Both the position numbers and the translations under genes were made by a program. A stretch of DNA of 64,000 bases from Embleya hyalina (GTDB lineage: Bacteria > Actinomycetota > Actinomycetes > Streptomycetales > Streptomycetaceae): positions 554,651 to 618,650 of the forward strand of contig NZ_BIFH01000013.1 of NCBI RefSeq assembly GCF_003967355.1. Direction: 5' to 3'. A model generated the notes under the pieces. The model saw nothing but the letters and a program-made list of their open reading frames with translations. It was not told where the DNA came from and ran no database searches. Within the stretch, counting starts at the first letter, position 1. Each line of letters opens with the position of its first letter. Below are positions 15,895-25,086 of the stretch, piece by piece.

Positions 15895-17856
15895 ATGCGC
15901 AATCGATGGTCCGACGCGGACGCCGGCGACGGTCCCCTGGGGCAGTGCGCCTACGGTTCACGGCTGATCGGCGGCGAACCCACACTCGTGCTGCACGGCG
16001 GCGGCAACACCTCGGTGAAGGCCGAGATCGCCGATGTCACCGGCGCGCCGGTCGAGGTGCTCTACGTCAAGGGCAGCGGCCACGACCTGGCCTCGATCGG
16101 CCCCGAGGGGTTCGCCCCGCTGCGCCTGGCCCGGCTGCGCGAACTGCTCACCGTCACCGCGCTCAGCGATGCCCAGATGGTCAACGAACTGCGCTGCGCG
16201 CTGCTCGACGCGTCCGCCCCCGACCCCTCCGTCGAGGCGCTGCTGCACGCGATGTTGCCGCACCGCGCGGTACAACACAGCCACGCCGACGCGATCCTGA
16301 CCCTGACCAACCTCGCCGACGGCGAGGCGGTGATCCGCGACGTGTTCGGCGACGACGTCGCGATCGTCCCGTACGTGATGCCCGGGTTCGACCTCGCCGT
16401 ACGCTGCGCCGAGGTGTGGCGCGACCGGGCACACGCCGGGACCATCGGCCTCGTACTGCTCAACCACGGCCTGTTCACCTTCGGCGACGACACCCGCGAG
16501 GCGTACGAGCGCCACCTGGACCTGATCACCCGCGCCGAGCGCCGGCTGGCCGAACACAACGCCCCCGCGCCTGCCCCCGCCCCCGCGCGGGCGCGCCCGA
16601 CGAGCGCCGAACTCGCCCTGCTGCGGCGGGAGATCAGCGAGGCCGCGGGCCGGCCGATGATCGTCGCCCGGCACGCCGACGAGGACACGGCGAGGTTCGT
16701 CGCGCGGGCCGACCTGGCCGAGGTCGCGACCAGGGGCCCGGCGACCCCCGACCACGTCATCCGCACCAAACGGGTGCCGCTGGTGGGTCGCGACGTGGCC
16801 GGCTACGCCGACCGCTACCGGGAGTACTTCGAACGCCATCACCGGCGTCGCGGCACCGAGTTGAAGCCGCTGGATCCGGCGCCGAGGATCGTTCTGGACC
16901 CCGACCTGGGCATGCTCACGGTCGGCGGCAGCGCCAAGGACACCGACGTCGCCCGCGACATCTACCGGCACACGATGGACGTGATCACCGCCGGCGAACG
17001 CCTCGGCGGCTACCGGCCCGCGTCCGAGGAGCACATCTTCGACCTCGAATACTGGGACCTGGAGCAGGCCAAACTGCGCCGGGCCGGGGCGCCGCAGGCG
17101 TTCGCCGGCGAGGTCGCGCTGGTCACCGGGGCCGCGTCGGGCATCGGCAGGGCGTGCGCACGGGCCCTGGCGGCGGCCGGCGCGAGCGTCGTCGGCTGGG
17201 ACCTCGACGCCGGCGTCACGCGGACCCTCCCGGGAGCCGGATACCTCGGGCAGGTCGTGGACGTCACCGACCGCGCCGCCGTGGAGAGCGCGCTGCGGGC
17301 CGCCGTCGAGCGCTTCGGCGGCCTCGACATGGTGGTCGCGAGCGCGGGCGTGTTCAAGGCGGGCGCGCCGATCTCGGCGCTGGACGCCGACGCGTGGCGC
17401 ACCTCGATGGCGGTCAACGTGGACTCCGTCGCCGTCCTGTTCCGTGAGACCCACCCGCTGCTCGCGCTCGCCCCGCGCGGCGGCCGGGTGGTGGTGATCG
17501 CGTCCCGCAACGTGCCCGCGCCCGGGCCGGGCGCGGCCGCCTACTCGGCGTCCAAGGCGGCCGTCACGCAGCTGTCCAGGGTGGCCGCGCTGGAATGGGC
17601 CGCCGACGGCATCAGGGTCAACGTGGTGCACCCGGACGCGGTCTTCGACACCGGCCTGTGGACCGAGGAGGTCCTGGCCAAGCGGGCCGCCGACTACGGC
17701 ATGACGGTCGAGGAGTACAAGCGGCGCAACCTGCTGCGTACCGAGGTGAGCAGCACCACCGTGGCGCAGGCGGTCACCCGGCTGTGCTCCGACGACTTCG
17801 CCGCGACCACGGGTGCGCAGATCCCCGTCGACGGAGGCAGCGAACGGGTCGTGTGA
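15895..17856 (+). CDS. Bifunctional class II aldolase / short-chain dehydrogenase
   Basis: 653 residues. Residues 1-340 are a class II (zinc) aldolase with the catalytic Glu in PSVEALLH and metal His residues in QHSHAD and LLNHGLF. Residues about 400-653 are a complete SDR with VTGAASGIG, a Ser region near VIASRN, AYSASKAA and a VDGGSERVV end. This is the RhaD/RhaE-type architecture, where a sugar-1-phosphate is split into DHAP plus an aldehyde and the aldehyde is then oxidised or reduced. In this regulon the aldehyde could be acetaldehyde or methylthioacetaldehyde rather than lactaldehyde. It has its own promoter with a GntR site. Confidence 0.88.
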   Translation: MRNRWSDADAGDGPLGQCAYGSRLIGGEPTLVLHGGGNTSVKAEIADVTGAPVEVLYVKGSGHDLASIGPEGFAPLRLARLRELLTVTALSDAQMVNELRCALLDASAPDPSVEALLHAMLPHRAVQHSHADAILTLTNLADGEAVIRDVFGDDVAIVPYVMPGFDLAVRCAEVWRDRAHAGTIGLVLLNHGLFTFGDDTREAYERHLDLITRAERRLAEHNAPAPAPAPARARPTSAELALLRREISEAAGRPMIVARHADEDTARFVARADLAEVATRGPATPDHVIRTKRVPLVGRDVAGYADRYREYFERHHRRRGTELKPLDPAPRIVLDPDLGMLTVGGSAKDTDVARDIYRHTMDVITAGERLGGYRPASEEHIFDLEYWDLEQAKLRRAGAPQAFAGEVALVTGAASGIGRACARALAAAGASVVGWDLDAGVTRTLPGAGYLGQVVDVTDRAAVESALRAAVERFGGLDMVVASAGVFKAGAPISALDADAWRTSMAVNVDSVAVLFRETHPLLALAPRGGRVVVIASRNVPAPGPGAAAYSASKAAVTQLSRVAALEWAADGIRVNVVHPDAVFDTGLWTEEVLAKRAADYGMTVEEYKRRNLLRTEVSSTTVAQAVTRLCSDDFAATTGAQIPVDGGSERVV

Positions 17857-17859
17857 GCG

Positions 17860-17932
17860 CCCGCCGTGCCCATGGCCGGGCACGGCGGGGGTGGTTGGGG
17901 CGGGTACGCGCGGAACTCCCCGCGCGTACCCG
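17860..17932. terminator. Two back-to-back hairpins between converging genes
   Basis: Arms 17860-17871/17878-17889 (12 bp, 6-nt loop) and 17901-17913/17920-17932 (13 bp, 6-nt loop) are exact. They lie between the aldolase fusion and the converging gntR gene, with one hairpin nearest each gene. Confidence 0.75.
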
Positions 17933-18025
17933 CTCGTTGCCGTGCGCTCGCGCGGGTGGGCCGGGGACGCCGCGCGCTCGTGCGGTCGGGCCGCCGGGCC
18001 GGGCGCCGGCACCGTACCGGTGTGG

Positions 18026-18757
18026 TCAGGCCGTGCGTACCAGCTGGAACTCGTAGGAGCCCTCGACGAAATAGGTCTTGCAGTACGCGAGCAGCCGGTG
18101 GTCGTCGTCGTAGTGCAGCTGGTCGAGCAGCACGAACAGGCGGTGTTTGGCCGCGTCCGGACCCCACGCGATGTGCGCCGACGAGACGGCGTGCACCTTC
18201 GCGAGGCCGAGCGTCGGATGGATGCCCAACTCGGTTTCGAAATAGGCGAACAACGACCCGCTCAGCTCCTCCGGATCGAACGCGGCCGGCAGCAGGCCGC
18301 GGGGGATCACGTCGTAGGAGTAGGCGACCACGTCGCCGTCGGCGGTCACCCGGCGGCGTAGTTCCAGCGCCTCGGTGTCGGACGGCACGCCCATGCGTTC
18401 GGCCTCGTCGGGCAGCACCTGGCGCAGCGTGCGCCGCCCGTACTCGTGCCCGGGCTCCTTGCCGCTGCGCCGGATCGACTCGGTGATCGAGCCCATGCGC
18501 TCCAGGCCGTCGCGTACCGCGGGGCGGGTGCGCACGAACGTGCCCGCGCCCTGCTGGGTGCGGATCAGGCCGAGCACGTCGAGTTCCTTGAGCGCGGTGC
18601 GCACCGTGGCCCGCGAGACCCCGAACCGCCTGCACAGATCGGCCTCGGTCGGCAACCGTGCCCCCGCGGGATGGACGCCGTCGCGGATCTCGATCTTGAG
18701 TTCCCGAACGATGTCGTCGGCCAGCGGCCGCCGTGTCTGGGTCGCCATGTCGGACAT
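18026..18757 (-). CDS. GntR-family (HutC/UTRA) regulator
   Basis: 243 residues. The GntR winged helix is clear (PTEADLCRRFGVSRATVRTALKEL reduced here to its core RRFGVSRATVRTALKELDVL), followed by a UTRA effector domain from about residue 95. The start may be the ATG at 18757 or at 18748. It lies between two transcription units for methylthioribose-type sugar use, and identical operators lie on both promoters, so it is most likely the local repressor, relieved by a sugar phosphate. Confidence 0.88.
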   Translation of the reverse strand: MSDMATQTRRPLADDIVRELKIEIRDGVHPAGARLPTEADLCRRFGVSRATVRTALKELDVLGLIRTQQGAGTFVRTRPAVRDGLERMGSITESIRRSGKEPGHEYGRRTLRQVLPDEAERMGVPSDTEALELRRRVTADGDVVAYSYDVIPRGLLPAAFDPEELSGSLFAYFETELGIHPTLGLAKVHAVSSAHIAWGPDAAKHRLFVLLDQLHYDDDHRLLAYCKTYFVEGSYEFQLVRTA

Positions 18758-18758
18758 C

Positions 18759-18787
18759 TTGACACGCTTCGAATTGTCTGACAACTT
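18759..18787 (+). promoter_or_regulatory. Promoter with GntR operator before mtnA
   Basis: TTGACA (18759-18764) is a consensus -35 box; CAACTT (18782-18787) at 17 nt is a weak -10. The palindrome TTGTCTGACAA (18774-18784) fills the spacer and touches the -10, a repressor arrangement. It is also close to the divergent gntR start, so autoregulation is likely. Confidence 0.6.
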
Positions 18788-18862
18788 CGGCGCACTCGGA
18801 TCATGAGGACGGCCCCCGGAGGCATCGACGGGTCGTCCCACGAAGAGACGGAGACGCGGCGG

Positions 18863-19933
18863 ATGCGCACGATCGACTGGATTCCCGCCGACGACGCCGA
18901 GCGGGAACCCGGCAGGGGATTCATCAGGCTGGTCGACCAAACCCTGCTGCCCGACAGCCTCGTCGAACTCGACATCCACGACCTCGACGTCCTGGTGGAC
19001 GCGATCCAACGACTCGCGGTACGCGGAGCCCCCGCGCTCGGCGTGGCCGGCGCCCTGGGCGTCGCGCTCGCCGCGCAGAACCTGCCGGCCGACCTGGCCC
19101 GGCAGGCCATCGCCGAACTGCGCGAGGCCCGGCCCACGGCGGTCAACCTGGCCTACGGCGTGGACACCGCGCTCGCCGCCCTGGAGCGCGGCGGCGCGCT
19201 CGCCGCCCTGGAGGCCGCGCTGCGGGTACGGGACGCGGACATCGCGGCCTGCGTCGCGATGGCCGAACGCGGTACCGACGCGCTGACGCGGTTGATCCCG
19301 GACCGGGCCGCGCTGACCGTACTGACCATCTGCAACACCGGCGCGCTCGCCGCCGTCGAGCACGGCACGGCGCTCGGCGTGGTGGCGAAGCTGCACCGCG
19401 ACGGCCGACTGGTGCGCGCCATCGCGTGCGAGACGCGGCCACTGCTCCAGGGCGCCCGGCTGACCGCGTGGGAACTGGGCCGCATGGGCGCGTCGTACGA
19501 CGTGATCGTGGACTCGGCCGCGGCGATCACGCTGGCCCGAGGTGGCGTCGACGCGGTGCTGGTGGGCGCCGACCGGATCGCCGCCAACGGCGACACCGCC
19601 AACAAGATCGGCACGTTCGCGGTGGCCCTGGCCGCGGCCCGGGCCGGGGTGCCGTTCCTCGTGGTCGCCCCCGAGACCACGATCGACCCGGCCACCCCGA
19701 ACGGCGACGCGATCGAGATCGAGGATCGCGGCGGCGCCGAGGTCCGCTTCTTCCGCGGTGTACGGGTCACCCCGCCCGACGCCACCGCCCTCAATCCCGC
19801 CTTCGATGTGACGCCCGCCGACCTGATCACGGCGATCGTCACCGACGCGCGCGTCATCGACGTCGTCGCGGGCGACACCCCCGCGAGCGACACCCCCGCG
19901 GCCCGGCCGGTCGCGGCCGAGACCACCGAGTGA
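18863..19933 (+). CDS. mtnA: S-methyl-5-thioribose-1-phosphate isomerase (MtnA family)
   Basis: 356 residues. The catalytic cysteine is in TICNTGALA (about residue 155) and the catalytic aspartate in VGADRIAANGDTANKIGTF (about residue 235), both hallmarks of the aldose-1-phosphate isomerase MtnA, separate from eIF2B. It converts methylthioribose-1-P or 5-deoxyribose-1-P to the ribulose form. The ATG at 18863 is chosen for the match to the family N-terminus (TIDWIPAD); an upstream ATG at 18803 is in frame. It begins an operon of six genes with short gaps or overlaps. Confidence 0.9.
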   Translation: MRTIDWIPADDAEREPGRGFIRLVDQTLLPDSLVELDIHDLDVLVDAIQRLAVRGAPALGVAGALGVALAAQNLPADLARQAIAELREARPTAVNLAYGVDTALAALERGGALAALEAALRVRDADIAACVAMAERGTDALTRLIPDRAALTVLTICNTGALAAVEHGTALGVVAKLHRDGRLVRAIACETRPLLQGARLTAWELGRMGASYDVIVDSAAAITLARGGVDAVLVGADRIAANGDTANKIGTFAVALAAARAGVPFLVVAPETTIDPATPNGDAIEIEDRGGAEVRFFRGVRVTPPDATALNPAFDVTPADLITAIVTDARVIDVVAGDTPASDTPAARPVAAETTE

Positions 19934-19943
19934 GGAGAACACC

Positions 19944-21086
19944 ATGAGATCCAAGGCCATTCGCGTGATCGGGGCCGCCGCCGTCGGAATGTCCCTGCTC
20001 GCCGCATGCTCGCAGAGCACCGACGACAACAAGGCGGAGCCCGGCGCGTCCGGCGCCGCCGGCGGCGCCGGCAACTGCGCGACCCAGCGCACCGTCGACA
20101 ACGCGCGCAAGCTGCCCGAGGCCAAGCCCGCCGGGCTGAGGGGCGACTTCAAGGTGGCGCTCGTCCGCCAATCCGGCGTCGGCGACTACTTCGAACAGTG
20201 GGGCGACGGCGCGACCAAGCAGATCAAGGCCGCCGGCGGCAGCGTCACCGTCTACGACGCGCGGGGCAACAACGCGACCCAGGTCAGCCAACTCGACCAG
20301 GCCATCAACGCCAAACCCGACGTGATCATCGTCGACCACGGCCTCGCCGACTCGGTCAACCCCAAGATCGACGACGCGATCGCCAAGGGGATTCCGGTCG
20401 TCGTCTACGACGTGGCGATATCCAACTGCAAGGCCACCTACATCTCGCAGGACGACGCCTCGATCGCCGACAAGATCCTCGGCTACATGAAGCAGGACAA
20501 CCCCTCGGGCGGCAAGCTTGCCTACGTCAACGTGTCCGGCATCGCGCCGCTCGACTCCCGCGACAAGGTGTACCAGCAGTTCCTCAAGGACAACCCGACG
20601 TTCACGCAGAAGGCGCGCTTCGGCAAGTACACCGAGTCGGTCGCGGCCGACACCGCCACCGAGGGCACCGCGGCGCTGTCCGCCGCCCCGGACACCACGC
20701 TCGCCTTCGCCGCCTACGACGAACTCGCCAAGGGCACGCTGATCGCGCTGCGCCAGAACGGCATGACGAACAAGGTGAAGGTCTACGGCGTGGACGTCTC
20801 CACCGCCGACATCCAGCTGATGACCGAGGCCGGCAGCCCGTGGCGGGCCACCGCCGCCACCGATCCGGCGAACGTGGGCGCGGTCGTGGCCCGGGCCTCG
20901 ATCGCGGCGGCCGGGAAGGTCGACCTGCCGCAGAAGATGACCATCCCCGCGACCCTGATCACCCAGGACACGCTCAAGGCGAACGGCGTGACGAACATGG
21001 ACACGCTGCGCAAGGCGCTGCCCGAACTGGCCACCCCGGACGTGCTCGGGGCACCGTGGATCACCGCGATCCGGCCGGGCGCCTGA
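19944..21086 (+). CDS. Sugar ABC transporter substrate-binding lipoprotein (RbsB-like)
   Basis: 380 residues. A signal peptide ends in the lipobox LLAAC (Cys near residue 21), anchoring it outside the membrane. The body follows the periplasmic-binding type I fold (FKVALVRQSGVGDYFEQWGDG, and the VSGIAPLDSRDKVYQQFL hinge region). It lies 10 nt after mtnA and before an ABC ATPase and permease of ribose type. It probably delivers methylthioribose or 5-deoxyribose; the ligand is inferred from context only. Confidence 0.88.
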   Translation: MRSKAIRVIGAAAVGMSLLAACSQSTDDNKAEPGASGAAGGAGNCATQRTVDNARKLPEAKPAGLRGDFKVALVRQSGVGDYFEQWGDGATKQIKAAGGSVTVYDARGNNATQVSQLDQAINAKPDVIIVDHGLADSVNPKIDDAIAKGIPVVVYDVAISNCKATYISQDDASIADKILGYMKQDNPSGGKLAYVNVSGIAPLDSRDKVYQQFLKDNPTFTQKARFGKYTESVAADTATEGTAALSAAPDTTLAFAAYDELAKGTLIALRQNGMTNKVKVYGVDVSTADIQLMTEAGSPWRATAATDPANVGAVVARASIAAAGKVDLPQKMTIPATLITQDTLKANGVTNMDTLRKALPELATPDVLGAPWITAIRPGA

Positions 21087-21120
21087 CCCACCCTCGGTCG
21101 AAACCGGAAAGGAGGCACCC

Positions 21121-22740
21121 GTGCAGCCCCGACAAGACGACGGACGCGAAGACCGCCGAGACCGCCGCCGGGACACCGTCCTCGAAGTGCGGGACATCTC
21201 GAAGAGCTACGGCCCGAACCGGGTGCTGCGCGGGGTCGGCCTCCGCATCGGCGCGGGTGACATCTACGGCCTGATGGGCGCCAACGGCGCGGGCAAGTCC
21301 ACGCTCATCAAGATTCTTTCGGGCGCGGAGTCCCCGGACGGCGGCGAGATCCTGCGCGACGGCGAGGTGGTGGTCTTCCCCGACCCGCTCGCCGCCCAGC
21401 GCAGCGGCATCGGCACCGTGCACCAGAACCCCAACGACGGGGTGATCCTCGACATGACGGTCGCGGAGAACCTGGCCCTGGACCGGCTCGGCGACCGATC
21501 CTCGCCCATCCTGTTCAGCCGGCGCCGGACCGAGGCCCAGGCCGTCGAGGTCGCGGCCACCCTGGGCCTGCGCTTCGACCGGCAGACGTTGCGCTCGCCG
21601 GTGCGCGACGTGGGCGTCTCCGAGCGGCAACTCCTGGTCCTGGCCCGGGCGTTGTCCCGCAAACCCAGGCTGCTGATCCTGGACGAACCCACTTCGGCGC
21701 TGTCCGCGGAGGAGAGCGCGCGCCTGTTCGACCTGGTGCGCGCGCTCGCCGCGGACGGCATGACCGTCCTGTTCGTCACCCACAAACTCGCCGAGATCGA
21801 CCAACTGTGCGACCGCGTCGGCGTGCTGCGCGACGGGGCCATGCAGGGCGAGTTCGAGCCCGTACCCGGGCGGGGGTTCGACTGGACGACCGTGCTGACC
21901 GCCCTGTTCGACCGCACCCCGGCCGAGTCCGAACGCGCCGAACTCCCGCCGGGGGAGCCGGTATTGGCGCTCGAAGGGGTCCGCCTGCGGGAGGACGACC
22001 CGCACTCCCTCGACCTCGAACTGCACCGCGGCCATGTGACCGTGCTGCTCGGTCTGCTCGGCAGCGGCAAGACCGAACTGCTCGAATGGATCTTCGGCGC
22101 CACGTCGATCGGCGCGGGCCGGCGAACCCTCGACGGGCGCCCCTTCGACCCCGGGTATCCGGGCGCCGCGATCAAACGCGGCGTCTACCTCGTCCCCGAA
22201 TCCCGGCACGAACAGGCGATCATCCCCGGCTGGCCGATCCGCTCCCAACTCACCCTGCCCTTCGCGAGCACGTTCACCCGGGGCACCCTGATGCGCACCG
22301 GCGCCGAACGTCGGGCCACCGCAACGATGATGCGCGACCTCGGCGTGGTGGCCGCCGGACCCGACGCGCCGATCGAGACCCTGTCCGGCGGAAACCAGCA
22401 GAAGGTGGTCATCGGCCGCTGGCTGCTCGGCGAACCGCGGGTACTGCTGCTCGACGAACCGTTCCGCGGCGTCGACATCAACGCCCGCCACGACATCGGC
22501 GCGACCGTCCGCGAACTCGCCGCGACCGCCGCGGTCCTGGTCGCCACCTCCGACGTGGACGAGGCCCTCGAGGTCGGCGACCGCATCGTGGTGCTCGACC
22601 GGGGCCGGATCACCGCCGACCTCGCCCTGGGCGACGCCGGCCGCGACCGCCTCATCGCGGCGATGAGCGTGCGCCGTACCCCGTCACCACCGCCCTCGGA
22701 GGCCGCGCCGAGCGCAGCCGGAAAGGAAAGCCACGCATGA
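21121..22740 (+). CDS. Sugar ABC transporter ATP-binding protein with two ABC domains (RbsA-like)
   Basis: 539 residues with tandem nucleotide-binding domains. The first has Walker A GANGAGKST (about residue 53) and Walker B LLILDEPTSAL. The second has a degenerate Walker A GLLGSGKTEL (about residue 315), a signature TLSGGNQQKV and Walker B LLLDEPFRGVD. This is the carbohydrate-uptake CUT2 layout. The GTG start follows AAAGGAGG. The stop overlaps the permease start (ATGA). Confidence 0.92.
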   Translation: MQPRQDDGREDRRDRRRDTVLEVRDISKSYGPNRVLRGVGLRIGAGDIYGLMGANGAGKSTLIKILSGAESPDGGEILRDGEVVVFPDPLAAQRSGIGTVHQNPNDGVILDMTVAENLALDRLGDRSSPILFSRRRTEAQAVEVAATLGLRFDRQTLRSPVRDVGVSERQLLVLARALSRKPRLLILDEPTSALSAEESARLFDLVRALAADGMTVLFVTHKLAEIDQLCDRVGVLRDGAMQGEFEPVPGRGFDWTTVLTALFDRTPAESERAELPPGEPVLALEGVRLREDDPHSLDLELHRGHVTVLLGLLGSGKTELLEWIFGATSIGAGRRTLDGRPFDPGYPGAAIKRGVYLVPESRHEQAIIPGWPIRSQLTLPFASTFTRGTLMRTGAERRATATMMRDLGVVAAGPDAPIETLSGGNQQKVVIGRWLLGEPRVLLLDEPFRGVDINARHDIGATVRELAATAAVLVATSDVDEALEVGDRIVVLDRGRITADLALGDAGRDRLIAAMSVRRTPSPPPSEAAPSAAGKESHA

Positions 22741-23876
22741 ATCTGCGCGACTCGACATCGACCGCGCGGCGGACCCCGCTTCCGGCCGCGTTCCCGGCCG
22801 CGCTCGGCGACTTCGTGGTCCGCTACGGGATCATCCTGGTGGGCGTCACGCTCTACATCGCGTTCTCCGCCACCACGACGGGCTTCGGCACCTGGGACAA
22901 CACGGTGTCGATCCTGCAGATCCAGGCGGTCGCGGCGATCGCCGCGCTCGGGATGACGCTGACCGCCATCGTCGGCGACCTCGACCTGTCGGTCGGCGCG
23001 GTCACCGGCCTGTCGGTCACCGTGGCCGCCGAGGCGATGATCCACTACGAACTCACCGGCCCGAGCGCGATCGTGATCTGCCTCCTGGTCGGCCTGCTCG
23101 TCGGATGTGTCAATGCCACCCTCATCGTGTTCCTGAACATCCCGCCGCTGCTCGCCACCCTCGGCACCATGTTCACCATCCAGGGCCTCAAACGCTGGCT
23201 CGTCGACGGTCAGACCCTGACCACCGGCATGAAGCTCGGCGACGGCACCGTGGTCAAGGGCAGGTTCACCGACGACTTCACCGCCATCGACGGCGACAAG
23301 CTGTTCGGCATCCCCTACTCCGTCTACCTCTTCCTGGTCATCGCCCTGCTGTTGTGGGTCTTCCTGCAACGCACCCGCCACGGGCGGGTGTTCTACGCCG
23401 TCGGCGGCAACGAGGAGGCCGCGCGCCTGGCCGGAACCCGGGTCAAGCGCTACAAGTTCGCCGCCTACGCCATCTCCGGCGTACTCGCCGCCACCGCAGG
23501 CATCATCCTCGCCTCGCGCCTGCGGCAGGGCGATGTCACCGCGGGCGATTCCTCGCTGCTCGACGCGGTCGCCATGACTCTGGTCGGCTACGCGGTCCTG
23601 GGCGCCAAGAAGCCCAACGCGCTCGGCACGTTCGTCGGCGCGGTGTTCATCGGGCTGATCCTCCAGGGCCTCACCATGCGCGGACTGCCCTACTACACGC
23701 AGGACTTGATCAAGGGGCTCGTGCTCATCTTCGCCCTGCTGATGTCCTTCTCCCTACGCCGCGGCCGGCGCCGCCGGGCCGTCGCGGCGACACCCGCCTC
23801 CGCCGACCCGAGCACCGGCACCGGCGCCGATGTCCCCACCACCGCACCGGCGATCGCGGAGAGCACCCATGGCTGA
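22737..23876 (+). CDS. Sugar ABC transporter permease (RbsC-like)
   Basis: 379 residues with about 8-10 membrane segments. Family motifs are LTAIVGDLDLSVGAVTGLS near residue 80 and the cytoplasmic loop GGNEEAARLAGTRV typical of CUT2 permeases. The ATG at 22737 overlaps the ATPase stop by 4 nt and follows GGAAAGGA. The C-terminal 35 residues are a polar tail rich in Ala/Thr/Pro. The stop overlaps the kinase start by 8 nt, so the genes are tightly coupled. Confidence 0.9.
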   Translation: MNLRDSTSTARRTPLPAAFPAALGDFVVRYGIILVGVTLYIAFSATTTGFGTWDNTVSILQIQAVAAIAALGMTLTAIVGDLDLSVGAVTGLSVTVAAEAMIHYELTGPSAIVICLLVGLLVGCVNATLIVFLNIPPLLATLGTMFTIQGLKRWLVDGQTLTTGMKLGDGTVVKGRFTDDFTAIDGDKLFGIPYSVYLFLVIALLLWVFLQRTRHGRVFYAVGGNEEAARLAGTRVKRYKFAAYAISGVLAATAGIILASRLRQGDVTAGDSSLLDAVAMTLVGYAVLGAKKPNALGTFVGAVFIGLILQGLTMRGLPYYTQDLIKGLVLIFALLMSFSLRRGRRRRAVAATPASADPSTGTGADVPTTAPAIAESTHG

Positions 23877-25086
23877 CCGGATCCTGACCTCCGCCGAGGT
23901 CCCCGCCTACATCGCCGAACGCGCCACGCTGCGCGACCTGATCGACCCGACGACGCTCACCGTCGCCGAGGTCGGAGACGGCAACCTCAACCTCGTCTTC
24001 GTCTGCGCCGACGCCGCGGGCCGACGGCTCGTGCTGAAGCAGGCGCTGCCGTATGTACGCCTCGTCGGCCCCGAATGGCCGATGACCGAACAGCGTGCGG
24101 TGCGCGAGGCCGCCGCCCTGCGGATCCACGGCGCCCTGTCCGAACACGTCTGCGGTCTCCTCGACTTCGACCCCGACGCGTATGTGCTCGCGCTCGAGGA
24201 CCTGTCCGACCACGAGGTGTTCCGCACCCGGCTCAATGCCGGCGGAGCACACGAGGGCGTCGCCGAACGACTCGCCGAATACCTCGCCGACGTCGCGTTC
24301 GGCACCTCGGTCGACAGCCTCACCGAGGCCGAGTTCCGGGCCCGCGCCGCCGCCGCGATCAATCCGGAACTCTGCGAGATCACCGAGGATCTCGTGTTCA
24401 CCGAGCCCTTCCTGGGCGCCGAACGCAACTCGGTGCGCCCGGTTCTCGACGCGGCCTACGCCGAACTGCGGGCGGACCGGGCGTGGCAGGCCGCCGCGAT
24501 GGCGATGAAGCACACGTTCCTCACCACGCAGGAAACCCTGCTCCACGGCGACCTGCACACCGGCAGCGTCTTCGTTCGGGGCGGCGCGCACGACGGCGAC
24601 CTGTCGGTGCGGGCGTTCGACCCCGAGTTCGCGTGCTACGGGCCGATCGGTTTCGACCTCGGCATGTTGTGGGCGAACCTGCTCTTCGCGGGCGCCCGGG
24701 CCGCGGCGCTGGGCGAACAGGGGCGCGCGGAGGCCCTGTTCGGGACGCTCGCGACGAGCTGGGACGGGTTCGGCGCACGGCTGCGCGGGCACTGGCCGGG
24801 GCGGCGCGCGCCGGAGCGCTACCCCGACTCCTACCTCGACGGGCGGCTGCCGGCCATCCTCGCCGACGCGTTCGGCTTCGCGGGCTGCGAGGCGGCCCGC
24901 CGTACCGTGGGGTTGGCCAAGGTGAGCGATCTGGAGACGCTGGACGACGATCGGTACGCCGTCGTCGGTGCCGCGATGTTGCGGCTGTCCCGAATCCTGC
25001 TCGTGGACCGGGCCACGCTGACCCCGGCGCGTGTCGCCGAGGCCGCGTCCGCCCTGGTGGGCGCCGAGGGACGCGGGCCCCGATGA
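23869..25086 (+). CDS. mtnK: S-methyl-5-thioribose kinase (MtnK)
   Basis: 405 residues of the aminoglycoside-phosphotransferase/choline-kinase fold, MtnK branch. The catalytic loop LLHGDLHTGSVF and the metal-binding segment AFDPEFACYGPIGFDLG match MtnK closely. It phosphorylates methylthioribose, or 5-deoxyribose in related DHAP-shunt operons, at C1. The ATG lies 8 nt before the permease stop and follows GGAG. With mtnA and the next aldolase it forms a complete pathway from free sugar to DHAP. Confidence 0.9.
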   Translation: MADRILTSAEVPAYIAERATLRDLIDPTTLTVAEVGDGNLNLVFVCADAAGRRLVLKQALPYVRLVGPEWPMTEQRAVREAAALRIHGALSEHVCGLLDFDPDAYVLALEDLSDHEVFRTRLNAGGAHEGVAERLAEYLADVAFGTSVDSLTEAEFRARAAAAINPELCEITEDLVFTEPFLGAERNSVRPVLDAAYAELRADRAWQAAAMAMKHTFLTTQETLLHGDLHTGSVFVRGGAHDGDLSVRAFDPEFACYGPIGFDLGMLWANLLFAGARAAALGEQGRAEALFGTLATSWDGFGARLRGHWPGRRAPERYPDSYLDGRLPAILADAFGFAGCEAARRTVGLAKVSDLETLDDDRYAVVGAAMLRLSRILLVDRATLTPARVAEAASALVGAEGRGPR

